A DNA stretch of 64,000 nucleotides. Origin: Streptomyces albireticuli. GTDB lineage: Bacteria > Actinomycetota > Actinomycetes > Streptomycetales > Streptomycetaceae. A program made the translations under genes and the position numbers. Below are positions 8,771-17,546 of this stretch, piece by piece; positions within the stretch are counted from its first letter, which is position 1; each line of letters begins with the position of its first letter. The stretch spans positions 833,969 through 897,968 of the forward strand of contig NZ_JAJQQS010000003.1 in the NCBI RefSeq assembly GCF_021228125.1. The letters run 5' to 3'. The notes below the pieces were generated by a model. It searched no databases. It saw only the letters and a program-made list of their open reading frames with translations, and was not told where the DNA came from.

Positions 8771-8802
8771 TAAGGGGCTCCGGCCACGGCCGGAGCCCCT
8801 TA
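8771..8802. terminator. Bidirectional hairpin terminator
   Basis: A 32-bp near-perfect palindrome (TAAGGGGCTCCGGCC stem of 15 bp, 2-nt centre) lies between two convergent genes, the acetyltransferase and the ABC transporter ATPase. It lacks a long U-tract, as is usual in Streptomyces. Confidence 0.85.
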
Positions 8803-8827
8803 CGCGTGCCCGTTCCTCCACGGGCCG

Positions 8828-9664
8828 TCACAGCCTGCCGGCCTCCACCAGCCGCCGCAGGAACCGCCGGGTGCGCTCCTCCCGCGGGTCGCCGAAGACC
8901 TGGGCAGCCGTGCCGCGCTCCAGCACCACCCCGCCGTCCAGGAAGCAGACCTGATCGGCGACGTCCCGGGCGAAGCCCATCTCGTGGGTGGCCAGGACCA
9001 TGGTCATCCCCTCCTCCTTGAGATCGCGCACGACGCCCAACACCTCCCCGACCAACTCCGGGTCGAGGGCCGCGGTGATCTCGTCGAGCAGCAGCAGCCG
9101 GGGCCGGCCCGCCAGCGCCCGTACGATCGCGACCCGCTGCTGCTGGCCGCCGCTGAGCCGGTCCGGGTACTCGCCCGCCTTGCCGCCCAGGCCCAGCCGC
9201 TCCAGCAGCTCCCGCGCCCGCTCCTCGGCCCGCGCGCGCGGCTCCCCGTGCACCCGGCGCGGCGCCAGGGTGATGTTGTCGAGCACCGTCATGTGGGGGA
9301 AGAGGTTGTACGCCTGGAAGACCACGCCGATCCGGCGGCGCACGGTGTCCGGGTCCGCACGGGGGTCGGTGATCTCCTCGCCGTCGAGGAAGATCGCGCC
9401 GTCGTCGATCTCCTCCAGCAGGTTCGCGCAGCGCAGCAGCGTCGACTTGCCGGAGCCGGAGGCTCCGATCAGGGCCGTGACGGTGTGCGGCGCGACCTCG
9501 AGGTCGACGTCGCGCAGGACGACGGTCCGTCCGAAGGTCTTGCGGACGGCCTCCAGCCGCAGCACGGGCGTCGCGCCGCCGCCCTGCCCCGGCACCCGGG
9601 CCGGGGCGTCCTTCCGCGGCGCGGCGGCCGCCGGTGTGCCTTCGTCCTTACGGTCGCTGGTCAT
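8828..9664 (-). CDS. Polar amino-acid ABC transporter ATPase
   Basis: A 278-residue GlnQ-like ATPase. It has Walker A GASGSGKS, Q-loop VFQAYNLFPHMT, signature LSGGQQQR, Walker B LLLLDEI and the H-loop ATHEMGF. It powers the importer formed with the permease and lipoprotein encoded upstream. The N-terminal ~30 residues are a low-complexity, Ala/Lys-rich extension not seen in typical GlnQ, so a downstream start is possible, but ATG 9664 overlaps the permease stop (ATGA). The Walker B segment reads DEI.AALDPE rather than the usual DEPTSALDPE, a small family variant. Confidence 0.93.
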   Translation of the reverse strand: MTSDRKDEGTPAAAAPRKDAPARVPGQGGGATPVLRLEAVRKTFGRTVVLRDVDLEVAPHTVTALIGASGSGKSTLLRCANLLEEIDDGAIFLDGEEITDPRADPDTVRRRIGVVFQAYNLFPHMTVLDNITLAPRRVHGEPRARAEERARELLERLGLGGKAGEYPDRLSGGQQQRVAIVRALAGRPRLLLLDEITAALDPELVGEVLGVVRDLKEEGMTMVLATHEMGFARDVADQVCFLDGGVVLERGTAAQVFGDPREERTRRFLRRLVEAGRL

Positions 9665-10596
9665 ACGATCCCTCCCTGGGCCCGGCGGCGGTCCATCCGG
9701 GCCGTGACCCAGTCCGTGAACCGGGTCGCGGGGATGGTGAGGGCGACGAAGATCAGCCCGGCGACCACGTACGGCGTGTAGTTGAAGCTCTTGCTCGCGA
9801 CGATCTGCGCCGCGTACACGGCGTCGACCGCGCCCGCGATCGACACGAGGCCGGTGTCCTTCTGGAGCGAGACCAGGTCGTTGAGGAGCGGCGGCACGAC
9901 CCGGCGCACCGCCTGCGGCAGGACGACGAAGCGCAGGGTCTGCCGCCCGTTGAGCCCCAGGGAGCGGGCGGCGGCCCGCTGACTGGGATGGACGGACTCG
10001 ATGCCCGCCCGGAAGACCTCCGCCACGTATGCCGAGTAGGTGAGGACCAGCGCCGTCCCGCCCAGCAGCACCGGGTCGGTGGTGACGCCCTGGAGCCGGA
10101 GGGCCGGGATGCCGAAGACCACCATGAGCAGGCAGATGACCAGCGGCAGCCCGCGGAAGAAGTCGGTGTAGGCGGTGGCCAGCGCGCGCAGCGGGAAGAA
10201 CACCGGGCCCCGCAGCGTACGGGCCACGGCGATCAGCAGCCCGAGCACCAGGACGGCCGCCCCGCAGACGACCAGCAGCCGCAGGTTGAGCCACAGGCCG
10301 TCGAGGACCTCCGGCAGTGCCTCGCGGGCGTAGTGCGCGCTGAAGAACGTCTCCCGGGTGCGGGGCCAGCCGGGGGAGTTGACGACGGCGAGGAACAGCA
10401 CGACGCCGGTGACCAGGGTGCTGAGGGCGGCCACCGCCGTGGCCCGGCGGGCCCGCGTCCGTTTGAAGCGCTCGCGCTCCAGGCGCCGCGCGGACGGTAC
10501 GTACCGGTCCTCGCCGGCCGGGCCCGCCGTCTCCGTCGTCTCCGCCACGGGTGCGGCCCCCGCATGAGGCCCGGACGCCGTGTCGCCGGCCGTCAC
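9661..10596 (-). CDS. Polar amino-acid ABC transporter permease
   Basis: A 311-residue HisM/GlnP-type inner-membrane permease. A ~45-residue charged cytoplasmic N-terminus (ARRLERERFKRTRARR) precedes five or more hydrophobic segments. The coupling loop EVFRAGIESVHPSQRAAARSLGLNGRQ (EAA motif, split here as EVFRAGIESV and AARSLGLNG) is intact. The start is GTG 10596, overlapping the binding-protein stop as GTGA. A single permease suggests a homodimer. Substrate is most likely a polar amino acid such as glutamine, glutamate or cystine; sequence alone does not decide. Confidence 0.92.
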   Translation of the reverse strand: MTAGDTASGPHAGAAPVAETTETAGPAGEDRYVPSARRLERERFKRTRARRATAVAALSTLVTGVVLFLAVVNSPGWPRTRETFFSAHYAREALPEVLDGLWLNLRLLVVCGAAVLVLGLLIAVARTLRGPVFFPLRALATAYTDFFRGLPLVICLLMVVFGIPALRLQGVTTDPVLLGGTALVLTYSAYVAEVFRAGIESVHPSQRAAARSLGLNGRQTLRFVVLPQAVRRVVPPLLNDLVSLQKDTGLVSIAGAVDAVYAAQIVASKSFNYTPYVVAGLIFVALTIPATRFTDWVTARMDRRRAQGGIV

Positions 10597-11525
10597 TTCA
10601 GCACCGGCGCGTCGACGGCCTCGGAGAGCCACCGCTTCTCCAGCTTCGCCAGCGTGCCGTCCTCGCGCAGGGAGTCGACGGCCCGGCTGACGCAGCCGGT
10701 GAGCCGGCTGCCCTTGTCGAGGACGAGCCCGAACTGTTCGGCCTTCCCGCTCCCGGCCTCGAACTGTCCGACGATCTTCGCGTCGGTGACCTCGGCCGAG
10801 GTGATGTAGAAGGCGGTGGGCAGGTCCACGACGATCGCGTCGACCTGGCCGTTCTTCAGGGCCGTCTTGGCGAAGTCGTTCTTCTGGAACACGGCCGGTG
10901 CCGTGCCGGGCTTGATGACGTCGTTGACGACGTCGAGGCTGGTGGTGCCGACCTGCGCCCCCAGCTTCACCCCCTTGAGTCCCTCGGCCGTGGTGGCCTT
11001 GGCGGCGGGGGAGTCCTTGAGGGCGACGACGGCCTGCCGTACGTCGTAGTAGCCGGAGGAGAAGTCGACGGCCCGGCGGCGTTCGTCGCTGACGGAGATC
11101 TGGTTGACGTCGAAATCGAACTTCTTCGCGCCGGGTGCGACGGCGCTGTTGAAGGGCACGGTCCGCCACACCACGTCGGTCCTGGCGTAGCCGAGCCGGT
11201 CGGCGACGGCGTAGGCGACGGCGGACTCGAAGCCCTCGCCGCTCGTGGGGTCGTCGTCGCGGAACCAGGGGGCGTAGGCGGGCTTGTCGGTGCCCACGGT
11301 GAGCTTTCCGGCGGTCTCGGTGGCGAGCCCGCCCTTGGCGCAGGCGGCGGCCCCGGCGGACGGCCCGGCGGGGGACTTCGCGGCGTCGGTGTCGTCCTGC
11401 GCCGCACAGCCGACGGCGGCCGTGAGGAGGACGGCGAGGCCGGCCGCGAACGGGGCGGCGCGGCGTGTGGCGCGGCGGCGCGGGAGCGGATCGGCGTGGT
11501 GTACGCGCTGGTTGACGACGGGCAT
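10593..11525 (-). CDS. ABC transporter substrate-binding lipoprotein (amino acid)
   Basis: A 310-residue periplasmic-binding-protein type II. The lipobox LTAAVGC (cysteine about residue 40) follows an Arg-rich n-region, so the protein should be lipid-anchored outside the membrane. The mature part contains KLTVGTDKPAYAPWF, GFESAVAYAVADRLGY, DVNQISVSDERRRAVDFSSGYY and LGAQVGTTS, the standard SBP_bac_3 order. It is the first gene of the transporter operon (binding protein, permease, ATPase), all joined by 4-bp overlaps. Ligand is unassigned. Confidence 0.92.
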   Translation of the reverse strand: MPVVNQRVHHADPLPRRRATRRAAPFAAGLAVLLTAAVGCAAQDDTDAAKSPAGPSAGAAACAKGGLATETAGKLTVGTDKPAYAPWFRDDDPTSGEGFESAVAYAVADRLGYARTDVVWRTVPFNSAVAPGAKKFDFDVNQISVSDERRRAVDFSSGYYDVRQAVVALKDSPAAKATTAEGLKGVKLGAQVGTTSLDVVNDVIKPGTAPAVFQKNDFAKTALKNGQVDAIVVDLPTAFYITSAEVTDAKIVGQFEAGSGKAEQFGLVLDKGSRLTGCVSRAVDSLREDGTLAKLEKRWLSEAVDAPVLK

Positions 11526-11873
11526 GGCGGGAGACTGGCAGTGCCCCGGGCGGTCTGTCCAGGTCAGGCCATGATCCGTCCGAATAGCGGAAGACTGTTG
11601 CCGGTTCGTGAACAGTGCGCGTCCGGGGTGGCCCCGGGAAATGCGCCGGAAACTGGCCGGAAACCGCCCTGCGGCTGACTAGGACGCCGTCCGGTGCCTG
11701 TGGGGCTCGTGGGGCGAAAACATACGTTTGAGGCGATCGGCGTTGCCGGAAGCAGGAAAAAACGCGGCTTCACCGGGGGTCCGGCAGGATAATTTGTCGC
11801 TCTACCTCTTGAGGTGGAGAACCGCGCATGGATACGGTGTCTTAACGCCAAGTTCTCCTGAGGAGGGGTAGCC
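11526..11873. other. Divergent intergenic control region (transporter / DUF6421 operon)
   Basis: No gene is seen. This is unusually AT-containing for the window (GAAAACATACGTTTG, 11714-11730 region). GATAAT at 11788-11793 is a good -10 for the + operon, followed by an imperfect inverted repeat CTCTACCTC-TT-GAGGTGGAG (11800-11819) in the presumed 5' leader, and GAGGAGGGG just before ATG 11874. The transporter promoter should lie within the first ~200 bp, but no -35/-10 pair stands out. Confidence 0.4.
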
Positions 11874-13271
11874 ATGACGGAAATTCTTGCGTCGACGGCG
11901 ATAGCAGCCGAGGAATCGACCACCGAGCGGGTAGTCGATCACCCGGCCTGGGAGGTGCTCAAGAGCGCTGTCGAGACGATCCGGCCGTGGCAGTCCCCCG
12001 ACGGATCCATCGACTTCGGTGCGGAGGGCGCACCCCCGGGCGACGCCGTCCGGGCGGAGATCGGCCGCGTCGTCGCGGCCGTCGAGGAGCTCTCACCCCT
12101 CCTGCCCCACGACGCGGCCTACCACACGGCCCTCGTCGCGGACCTCCGCCGCTGGGCCGACGCCGGCTTCGGCGTCCCGGACTTCCTCGACTCGCTGCTG
12201 GTGTTCCACCCCGCCGCGCACCGCGCCGACGGCCTCCAGCACCTCGTCGTCTTCCCGATGTACACGCAGAACGGCAACCCCGACCGCAATCTCGAGGCGG
12301 TCGTGATGCGCGTCGTGTGGCCGGAGTGGCTCGCCGAGCTGGAGCGCACCCGCTTCGACAACCCCCTCTTCCTCAGCATCACCTTCGAGGACTTCACCGC
12401 GGGCTACGACACCCACTCCGCGGTCCTCTTCCCGGAGACCATCGCCGTGCGCGAGGCCCCCGAGCGCTTCACCTGGGGCGCCATCTTCTGCGACCGCGAG
12501 GGCGCCCGCTTCCGCCGCGTCACCGAGGCGGCCGTCACCGCCCTCGGCCTGGAGCTGCCCGCCGACATCGCCGCGATGATCGGCGACCAGCACCGCTGCC
12601 AGCAGGCGTTCGCCCTGTGGGACATGGTCCACGACCGCACCCACAGCCACGGCGACCTGCCCTTCGACCCGTTCATGATCAAGCAGCGGCAGCCGTTCTG
12701 GATGTACGGCCTGGAGGAGCTGCGCTGCGACCTCACCGCCTTCAAGGAGGCCGTGAAGCTCGAGGCCGACGGCTACGGCCAGGGCCGCGACGCGCAGTAC
12801 GCCATCCTCTTCGACCGGATGTTCCGCTTCCCGGTCAGCGGCGAGCGCGTGCGCAACTACGACGGCCTCGGCGGTCAGCTGCTCTTCGCCTACCTCCACC
12901 AGCACGACGTCGTACGCTGGACGGACAACACCCTCCACATCGACTGGGACCGGGCCCCGCAGGTCACCAACCAGCTGTGCGCCGAGATCGAGAAGCTCTA
13001 CCGCGACGGCATCGACCGCCCCAAGCTCGTCCACTGGCTCGCCGCCTACGAGCTCGTCTCGACCTACCTCGCCCCGCACCCCGGCTCCGTGTGGGCCAAG
13101 GGCCCCGACGCCCTCGACCTCACCCTGCCGCCCCGCAAGCTCGTCGACGACGTGCTTCCGGACGAGTTCCCGCTCAGCATGTTCTTCGAGGCCCTTGCCA
13201 AGAAGCTGCGCACCGTGATCGCCTCGACCAAGGGGATCACCGCCGCGGACGCCGAGCGGGTGGCGGCGTGA
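11874..13271 (+). CDS. DUF6421 family protein
   Basis: A 465-residue, soluble, acidic protein of unknown function; I recognise the family as DUF6421 with moderate certainty. There is no signal peptide or membrane segment. Conserved-looking blocks include VVFPMYTQNGNPDRNLEAV, HDRTHSHGDLPFDPFMIKQ (histidine-rich, possibly metal-binding, about residues 258-276) and LRCDLTAFKEAV. It has an excellent ribosome site (GAGGAGGGG) and is the first gene of an operon with an SDR and a threonine-aldolase-like enzyme. Its stop overlaps a possible GTG start (13268) of the SDR frame. The histidine cluster and operon suggest an enzyme. Confidence 0.75.
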   Translation: MTEILASTAIAAEESTTERVVDHPAWEVLKSAVETIRPWQSPDGSIDFGAEGAPPGDAVRAEIGRVVAAVEELSPLLPHDAAYHTALVADLRRWADAGFGVPDFLDSLLVFHPAAHRADGLQHLVVFPMYTQNGNPDRNLEAVVMRVVWPEWLAELERTRFDNPLFLSITFEDFTAGYDTHSAVLFPETIAVREAPERFTWGAIFCDREGARFRRVTEAAVTALGLELPADIAAMIGDQHRCQQAFALWDMVHDRTHSHGDLPFDPFMIKQRQPFWMYGLEELRCDLTAFKEAVKLEADGYGQGRDAQYAILFDRMFRFPVSGERVRNYDGLGGQLLFAYLHQHDVVRWTDNTLHIDWDRAPQVTNQLCAEIEKLYRDGIDRPKLVHWLAAYELVSTYLAPHPGSVWAKGPDALDLTLPPRKLVDDVLPDEFPLSMFFEALAKKLRTVIASTKGITAADAERVAA

Positions 13272-13297
13272 GCGAGCTCGAGAAAGAGGCGACGAAG

Positions 13298-14059
13298 ATG
13301 AGCATTCCGACGAACGGCGGCGGCCGCCTGGACGGCGCCGTGGTGGCGGTGGCGGGAGCGGCCGGCCCGGCCGGCCGCGCGGCCCTGCTGCGCCTGGCGG
13401 AGGCCGGGGCCACGGTCGTCGCCTCCGACGCCGACGCCGCGCGCCTCGCCGAGGCCGTGGACGCCGCCCGCTACGCCCACGGCGGCGCCACCGTCACCGG
13501 CGACACCGTGGACCTCCTGGACCTCGGGGCCACCCGCGCCTGGGTGGACCGCACCGAGAAGGAGTTCGGCCGCATCGACGGCCTCGTGCACCTCGTGGGC
13601 GGCTGGCGCGGCTCCTCGACCTTCGCCGAGACCGACCTCGCCGACTGGGAGCTGCTGGAGAAGCTGCTCATCCGTACGGTGCAGCACACCTCGCTCGCCT
13701 TCGAGGGCGCCCTCCAGCGCAGCGGCAACGGCCGCTATCTGCTGATCAGCGCCGCCGGCGCCAGCAAGCCCACCGCGGGCAACGCCGCCTACGCCGCCTC
13801 CAAGGCCGCGGCCGAGGCGTGGACGCTCGCGCTCGCCGACTCCTTCCGCAAGGCGGGGGGCGAGGAGGGCCCGAAGGCGGCCGCTGCCATCCTGGTGATC
13901 AAGGCGCTGGTGCACGACGCCATGCGCGCCGAGCGCCCGACCGCGAAATTCGCGGGCTTCACGGACGTCAAGGACCTGGCCGAGGCCATCGTCGGCGTCT
14001 GGGACATGCCCGCCCAGGAAGTGAACGGAACCCGTCAGTGGCTGACTCCGCAACCGTGA
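13298..14059 (+). CDS. Short-chain dehydrogenase/reductase in DUF6421 operon
   Basis: A 253-residue SDR: Rossmann loop AVAGAAGPAGRAAL, cofactor-selecting acidic stretch ASDADAARL (Asp after strand 2 suggests NAD), NAG-equivalent HLVGGWRG (the usual NNAG is replaced by LVGG), and catalytic YAASK. The altered NNAG is a real deviation from classical SDRs. I chose ATG 13298, which has AAAGAGG 8 bases upstream; GTG 13268 overlapping the DUF6421 stop is an alternative. The stop lies within the first codons of the downstream aldolase (22-bp overlap), so the three genes are tightly coupled. Confidence 0.85.
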   Translation: MSIPTNGGGRLDGAVVAVAGAAGPAGRAALLRLAEAGATVVASDADAARLAEAVDAARYAHGGATVTGDTVDLLDLGATRAWVDRTEKEFGRIDGLVHLVGGWRGSSTFAETDLADWELLEKLLIRTVQHTSLAFEGALQRSGNGRYLLISAAGASKPTAGNAAYAASKAAAEAWTLALADSFRKAGGEEGPKAAAAILVIKALVHDAMRAERPTAKFAGFTDVKDLAEAIVGVWDMPAQEVNGTRQWLTPQP

Positions 14060-15141
14060 CCCAGGCACCCTCCTCGGGGGCGACCGACGCGATACGCCGG
14101 CACGACCCCGAGCTGCGCGGCTTCGCCAGCGACAACTACGCGGGTGCCCACCCCGAGATCCTCGCGGCGCTCGCCCTCGCCAACGGCGGCCACCAGGTCG
14201 CCTACGGCGAGGACGACTACACCGCCCATCTCCAGGACGTGATGCGCGCCCATTTCGGGCCGACCGCCGAGGCCTTCCCGGTCTTCAACGGCACCGGCGC
14301 CAACGTGGTCGCGCTCCAGGCGGCCACCGAGCGCTGGGGCGCGGTGGTCTGCGCCGCCTCCGCCCACATCAACGTCGACGAGTGCGGGGCGCCCGAGCGG
14401 GTCGGCGGCCTCAAGCTGCTGACCGTCCCCACCGAGCACGGCAAGCTCACCCCCGAGCTCATCGACCGAGAGGCATGGGGCTGGGAGGACGAGCACCGCG
14501 CGCAGCCGCAGGTCGTCTCGATCACCCAGACCACCGAGCTGGGCACCTGCTACACCCCCGAGGAGATCCGGGAGATCTGCGACCACGCCCACGAGCGCGG
14601 GATGAAGGTCCACCTGGACGGCGCGCGGATCGCCAACGCGGCGGCCACGCTCGGCGTCCCGCTGCGCGCCTTCACCACCGACGCGGGCGTGGACCTGCTC
14701 TCCTTCGGTGGCACGAAGAACGGCATGGTCTTCGGCGAGTGCGTCGTCGTGCTCAACCCCGGTGCCGTGCGGGCGATGAAGCACCTGCGCAAGATGTCGA
14801 TGCAGCTCGCCTCCAAGATGCGCTTCGTCTCCGCGCAGTTCGAGGCCCTGCTCACCGGCGACCTGTGGCTGCGCAGCGCCACGCACGCCAACGCCATGGC
14901 CACCCGGCTGGCCGAGGGCGTGCGGTCCGTCGAGGGCGTCGAGGTCCTGCACCCCGTGCAGTCCAACGCCGTCTTCGCCCGGCTCCCGCACGACGTCAGC
15001 GAGCGTCTCCAGAAGCGCTACCGCTTCTACTTCTGGGACGAGGCGGCCGGTGACGTCCGCTGGATGTGCTCCTTCGACACCACCGAGGCCGACGTGGACG
15101 CCTTCGCGAAGGCGGTCGCGGAGGAGATGAGCAAGCAGTAG
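14038..15141 (+). CDS. Low-specificity threonine aldolase family PLP enzyme
   Basis: A 367-residue fold-type I PLP enzyme: FASDNYAGAHPEILAAL start, YGEDDYT, FNGTGANVVAL, VHLDGARIANAA, and the Schiff-base lysine in LSFGGTKNG. The family cleaves threonine or beta-hydroxy amino acids to glycine plus an aldehyde. The start is GTG 14038, inside the SDR C-terminus. In this operon it could act with the SDR (a 3-hydroxy or 3-oxo amino acid interconversion) and the DUF6421 protein, but that pathway is inferred. A terminator hairpin follows 13 bp later. Confidence 0.9.
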   Translation: MADSATVTQAPSSGATDAIRRHDPELRGFASDNYAGAHPEILAALALANGGHQVAYGEDDYTAHLQDVMRAHFGPTAEAFPVFNGTGANVVALQAATERWGAVVCAASAHINVDECGAPERVGGLKLLTVPTEHGKLTPELIDREAWGWEDEHRAQPQVVSITQTTELGTCYTPEEIREICDHAHERGMKVHLDGARIANAAATLGVPLRAFTTDAGVDLLSFGGTKNGMVFGECVVVLNPGAVRAMKHLRKMSMQLASKMRFVSAQFEALLTGDLWLRSATHANAMATRLAEGVRSVEGVEVLHPVQSNAVFARLPHDVSERLQKRYRFYFWDEAAGDVRWMCSFDTTEADVDAFAKAVAEEMSKQ

Positions 15142-15154
15142 CGCGTACGCGTGT

Positions 15155-15192
15155 GCGCCCGGCCCCGGGTCGACGACCAGGGGGCCGGGCGC
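15155..15192. terminator. Hairpin terminator after the aldolase
   Basis: A 12-bp perfect stem (GCGCCCGGCCCC at 15155-15166, its complement at 15181-15192) with a 14-nt loop sits between the aldolase stop and the convergent PlsC gene. Confidence 0.8.
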
Positions 15193-15241
15193 ATACATAT
15201 ACCGGCCGGTACGGGCCCGTCCTCGGGCCCGTGGCGCCCGG

Positions 15242-15970
15242 CTAGCGGCGGTCCAGGACGGCCGCCTCGGCCGGGGTCGGCGCCGTGCCGCCCAGGTGGG
15301 CCGGGATCCACCAGGTGTCGGAGGCGTCCTTGGGACGGACGGGATAGGCCCGCTGGGCGGCCTCCAGCAGCTCCTGGACGCGCCCGCGCACCCGCTCGGT
15401 CACCGTGTCCGCGTGCTCGGCCGGGTCGGCCGTCAGCGGCTCGCCCACGCGCATCGTGATCGGGAAGTGGTTGCGGCCCAGATTCCGCTTATGCCCCTTG
15501 GTCCACAGCCGCTGGGTGCCCCACAGCGCCATCGGCAGCAGCGGCACCCCCGCCTCCTGCGCCAGCCGGGCCGCGCCCGACTTGAAGTTCTTCAGCGTGA
15601 ACGACTGCGAGATCGTCGCCTCCGGGAAGACCCCGATGATCTCGCCCGAGCGGAGCGCGGACAGCGCGTGCTTGTAGGCGTCCATGCCGGCCGCCCGGTC
15701 CACCGGGATGTGCTTCATCGCCCGCATCAGGGGCCCCGACACCTTGTGCCGGAACACCGACTCCTTCGCCATGAAGCGCACCAGCCGCTTGGCGGGCCGG
15801 GCGGCCAGGCCGCAGAAGATGAAGTCCAGGTACCCGATGTGGTTGCTCACCAGGACCGCCCCGCCGCGCGGCGGAACGTGCTCGGTGCCCTGGATGTCGA
15901 AACGCAGGTCGAGCGCCTTGAACATGGTGCGGGCGGTACCGATCACCGGCGGGTAGACGAGCTCTGCCAT
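15242..15970 (-). CDS. 1-acylglycerol-3-phosphate acyltransferase-like (PlsC family)
   Basis: A 242-residue LPLAT-fold membrane-associated acyltransferase. Motif I is NHIGYLDF (the HX4D catalytic pair), motif II is around KRLVRFMAKESVF, and motif III reads FPEATIS where FPEGTRS is usual. Pocket motif IV is VPLLPMALWG. It transfers an acyl chain to lysophosphatidate or a related lipid. ATG 15970 has AGAGGA 9 bases upstream; an in-frame TTG (15979) abuts that site and is rejected. The FPEA variation leaves some doubt about the acceptor. Confidence 0.88.
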   Translation of the reverse strand: MAELVYPPVIGTARTMFKALDLRFDIQGTEHVPPRGGAVLVSNHIGYLDFIFCGLAARPAKRLVRFMAKESVFRHKVSGPLMRAMKHIPVDRAAGMDAYKHALSALRSGEIIGVFPEATISQSFTLKNFKSGAARLAQEAGVPLLPMALWGTQRLWTKGHKRNLGRNHFPITMRVGEPLTADPAEHADTVTERVRGRVQELLEAAQRAYPVRPKDASDTWWIPAHLGGTAPTPAEAAVLDRR

Positions 15971-16301
15971 ATCGGACAATCCTCTGGGCCTGGGGGAGGG
16001 GGCTCCCGGCTGAAGTTACGCGGCCGTAGGTTGTCGGCCCGTGCCGAATCGTGCCTGATCGTCCGGGTCAGGGACCAGCGAGGGCCCCCCGCGGGCCGGG
16101 AGATTCTCATCACGTCGGCCCACCGCCCGGTTACCGCCGAAGGTACACCGCCCCCCACGGGACCCCCCGGGAGACGCCGGGCGGAAATTTTCGCGCCCCC
16201 GGCGGTGCTGCAATCGGCGACGACCACGGGCCCGGCCCGTGGGGACGACCACACGACGACCACGATCATCACAGGGCGACAACGACCGCGGAGGGAAGAA
16301 C
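15971..16301. other. Intergenic region, divergent PlsC / thioredoxin
   Basis: No gene recognised. It holds an AT-rich near-palindrome, GCGGAAATTTTCGC (16181-16194), inside otherwise GC-rich DNA, which is a plausible operator or promoter element, and the GGAGGG ribosome site of the thioredoxin gene at its right end. Confidence 0.3.
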
Positions 16302-16628
16302 GTGCCGGGGCGGGACGAAGAGGTACGGCTCGACGCCGACGACATCGGCGCGGAGCTGGGGGAGCGGGCCACGCTCGTCCAGTTCTCCAGCGCCTTCTGC
16401 CAGCCGTGCCGGGCGACCAGACGCACCCTCGCCGAGGTCGCCGCCATGGTCGGGGGCGTCACCCACGTCGAGATCGACGCCGAGGCCCGGCTCGGCCTGG
16501 TCCGCGCCCTGGGGATCGCCGCCACCCCCACCACGCTCGTCCTCGACGCGCGCGGCCGGGTCGTGCGCCGGGCCGCCGGGCAGCCGAGGAAGGCCGATGT
16601 CATCGCGGCACTCGGCGCCGCCCTGTGA
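16302..16628 (+). CDS. Thioredoxin-like protein
   Basis: A 108-residue thioredoxin fold with the redox pair C33/C36 in SSAFCQPCRATR and the cis-proline loop ATPTTLVLD. The tryptophan of the usual WCGPC is phenylalanine here and GP is QP, so the redox potential may differ from housekeeping thioredoxin. I start at GTG 16302 behind GGAGGG; a longer frame from 16239 has no support. It is 222 bp upstream of the flavin reductase. Confidence 0.88.
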   Translation: MPGRDEEVRLDADDIGAELGERATLVQFSSAFCQPCRATRRTLAEVAAMVGGVTHVEIDAEARLGLVRALGIAATPTTLVLDARGRVVRRAAGQPRKADVIAALGAAL

Positions 16629-16850
16629 TCGCCGTGATCCGTCTCCCATATGCCCGGCCGCACTTGACGCTGTGCGCCACGAATCGTCAGGGTGACGTTA
16701 TGTGGCCTGGACCGCTTCCCCTCGGGCGCGCGCACATCGATCCGCCGCGGACCGCGAGCGCGCGCCGTCCGGGGCGGTGACCCCCTCGCGCCCGTACGGC
16801 TCCTGGTTCGACACCACTTCTGGTCCGACCTCCAGCAGAAGGACAGATCC

Positions 16851-17357
16851 ATGACGGCCACGCAGGCCCTCGGTACGCCCGCCCTCGCCACCCCCGAACT
16901 GCTGCGCTCCGTCTTCCGCCGGCACGCCGCCGGCGTCGCCGTGATCACGGCGCGGGGCACGCGCCCGGTCGGTTTCACGGCCACCTCGCTCACCTCCGTC
17001 GCCGCCGAACCCCCGCTGGTCTCCTTCGGGGTGGGCACCGGCTCCTCCAGCTGGCCCGTCATGGCCGAGGCGGAGCACGTCGGCGTGCACATACTCGGCG
17101 AGCACCAGAAGGAGCTGGCCGGCACCTTCGCGCGCAGCGGCGCCGACCGCTTCGCCCCGCCCACCAGCTGGCGCGCGGGCCCCGAGGGGGTGCCGCTGCT
17201 GGACGGCGTGCTGGCCTGGATGGTGTGCCGCGTCGTGGCCCGGGTGCCCGCCGGCGACCACCGCCTCGTGCTCGCCGAGGTGGTCGCCGGCGACCCCGAC
17301 GGCGCGGGCCGCCCGCTCATCCACCACCAGGGGCGCTTCAACGGTCTGCGGGACTGA
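16851..17357 (+). CDS. Flavin reductase-like FMN-binding split-barrel protein
   Basis: A 168-residue DIM6/NTAB-type protein: RSVFRRHAAGVAVITARG, VGFTATSLTSVAAEPPLVSF and GVGTGSSSWPVMAEA form the FMN-binding split barrel, and HHQGRFNGL closes it. Members supply reduced flavin to monooxygenases or act as NADPH:flavin oxidoreductases. ATG 16851 follows AAGGACAG. It lies 189 bp upstream of etfB on the same strand; a shared electron-transfer role is possible but not shown. Confidence 0.88.
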   Translation: MTATQALGTPALATPELLRSVFRRHAAGVAVITARGTRPVGFTATSLTSVAAEPPLVSFGVGTGSSSWPVMAEAEHVGVHILGEHQKELAGTFARSGADRFAPPTSWRAGPEGVPLLDGVLAWMVCRVVARVPAGDHRLVLAEVVAGDPDGAGRPLIHHQGRFNGLRD

Positions 17358-17426
17358 GACGTCCCTGATCTCCCGCGTTGGGCAGATCACAGCCGACCAC
17401 CCTTGCGCTCGGGTGACACGCTCGAT

Positions 17427-17441
17427 GTACTGACGAGTAAC
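17427..17441 (+). promoter_or_regulatory. Palindromic site over the etfB promoter
   Basis: GTACT-GACG-AGTAAC contains TACT-N4-AGTA and overlaps a plausible -10 (TAACAT, 17438-17443), 104 bp before the etfB start. TetR-type fatty-acid regulators in actinobacteria often use short palindromes of this style; assignment here is inference. Confidence 0.35.
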
Positions 17442-17546
17442 ATTCCGCTCGGGGCGCAGGCCGGTCCGACCGGAATCCGCCCCACAAGGCGCCTATGCTG
17501 CCTGCACAAGGCAGCTACGAAGAGACGATGCAGTAGGAGAGCCGGC

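Noticed and set aside
11800..11819. A riboswitch in the DUF6421 leader
   Set aside because: Only one imperfect inverted repeat was found. No multi-stem pattern typical of a known riboswitch could be built by eye.
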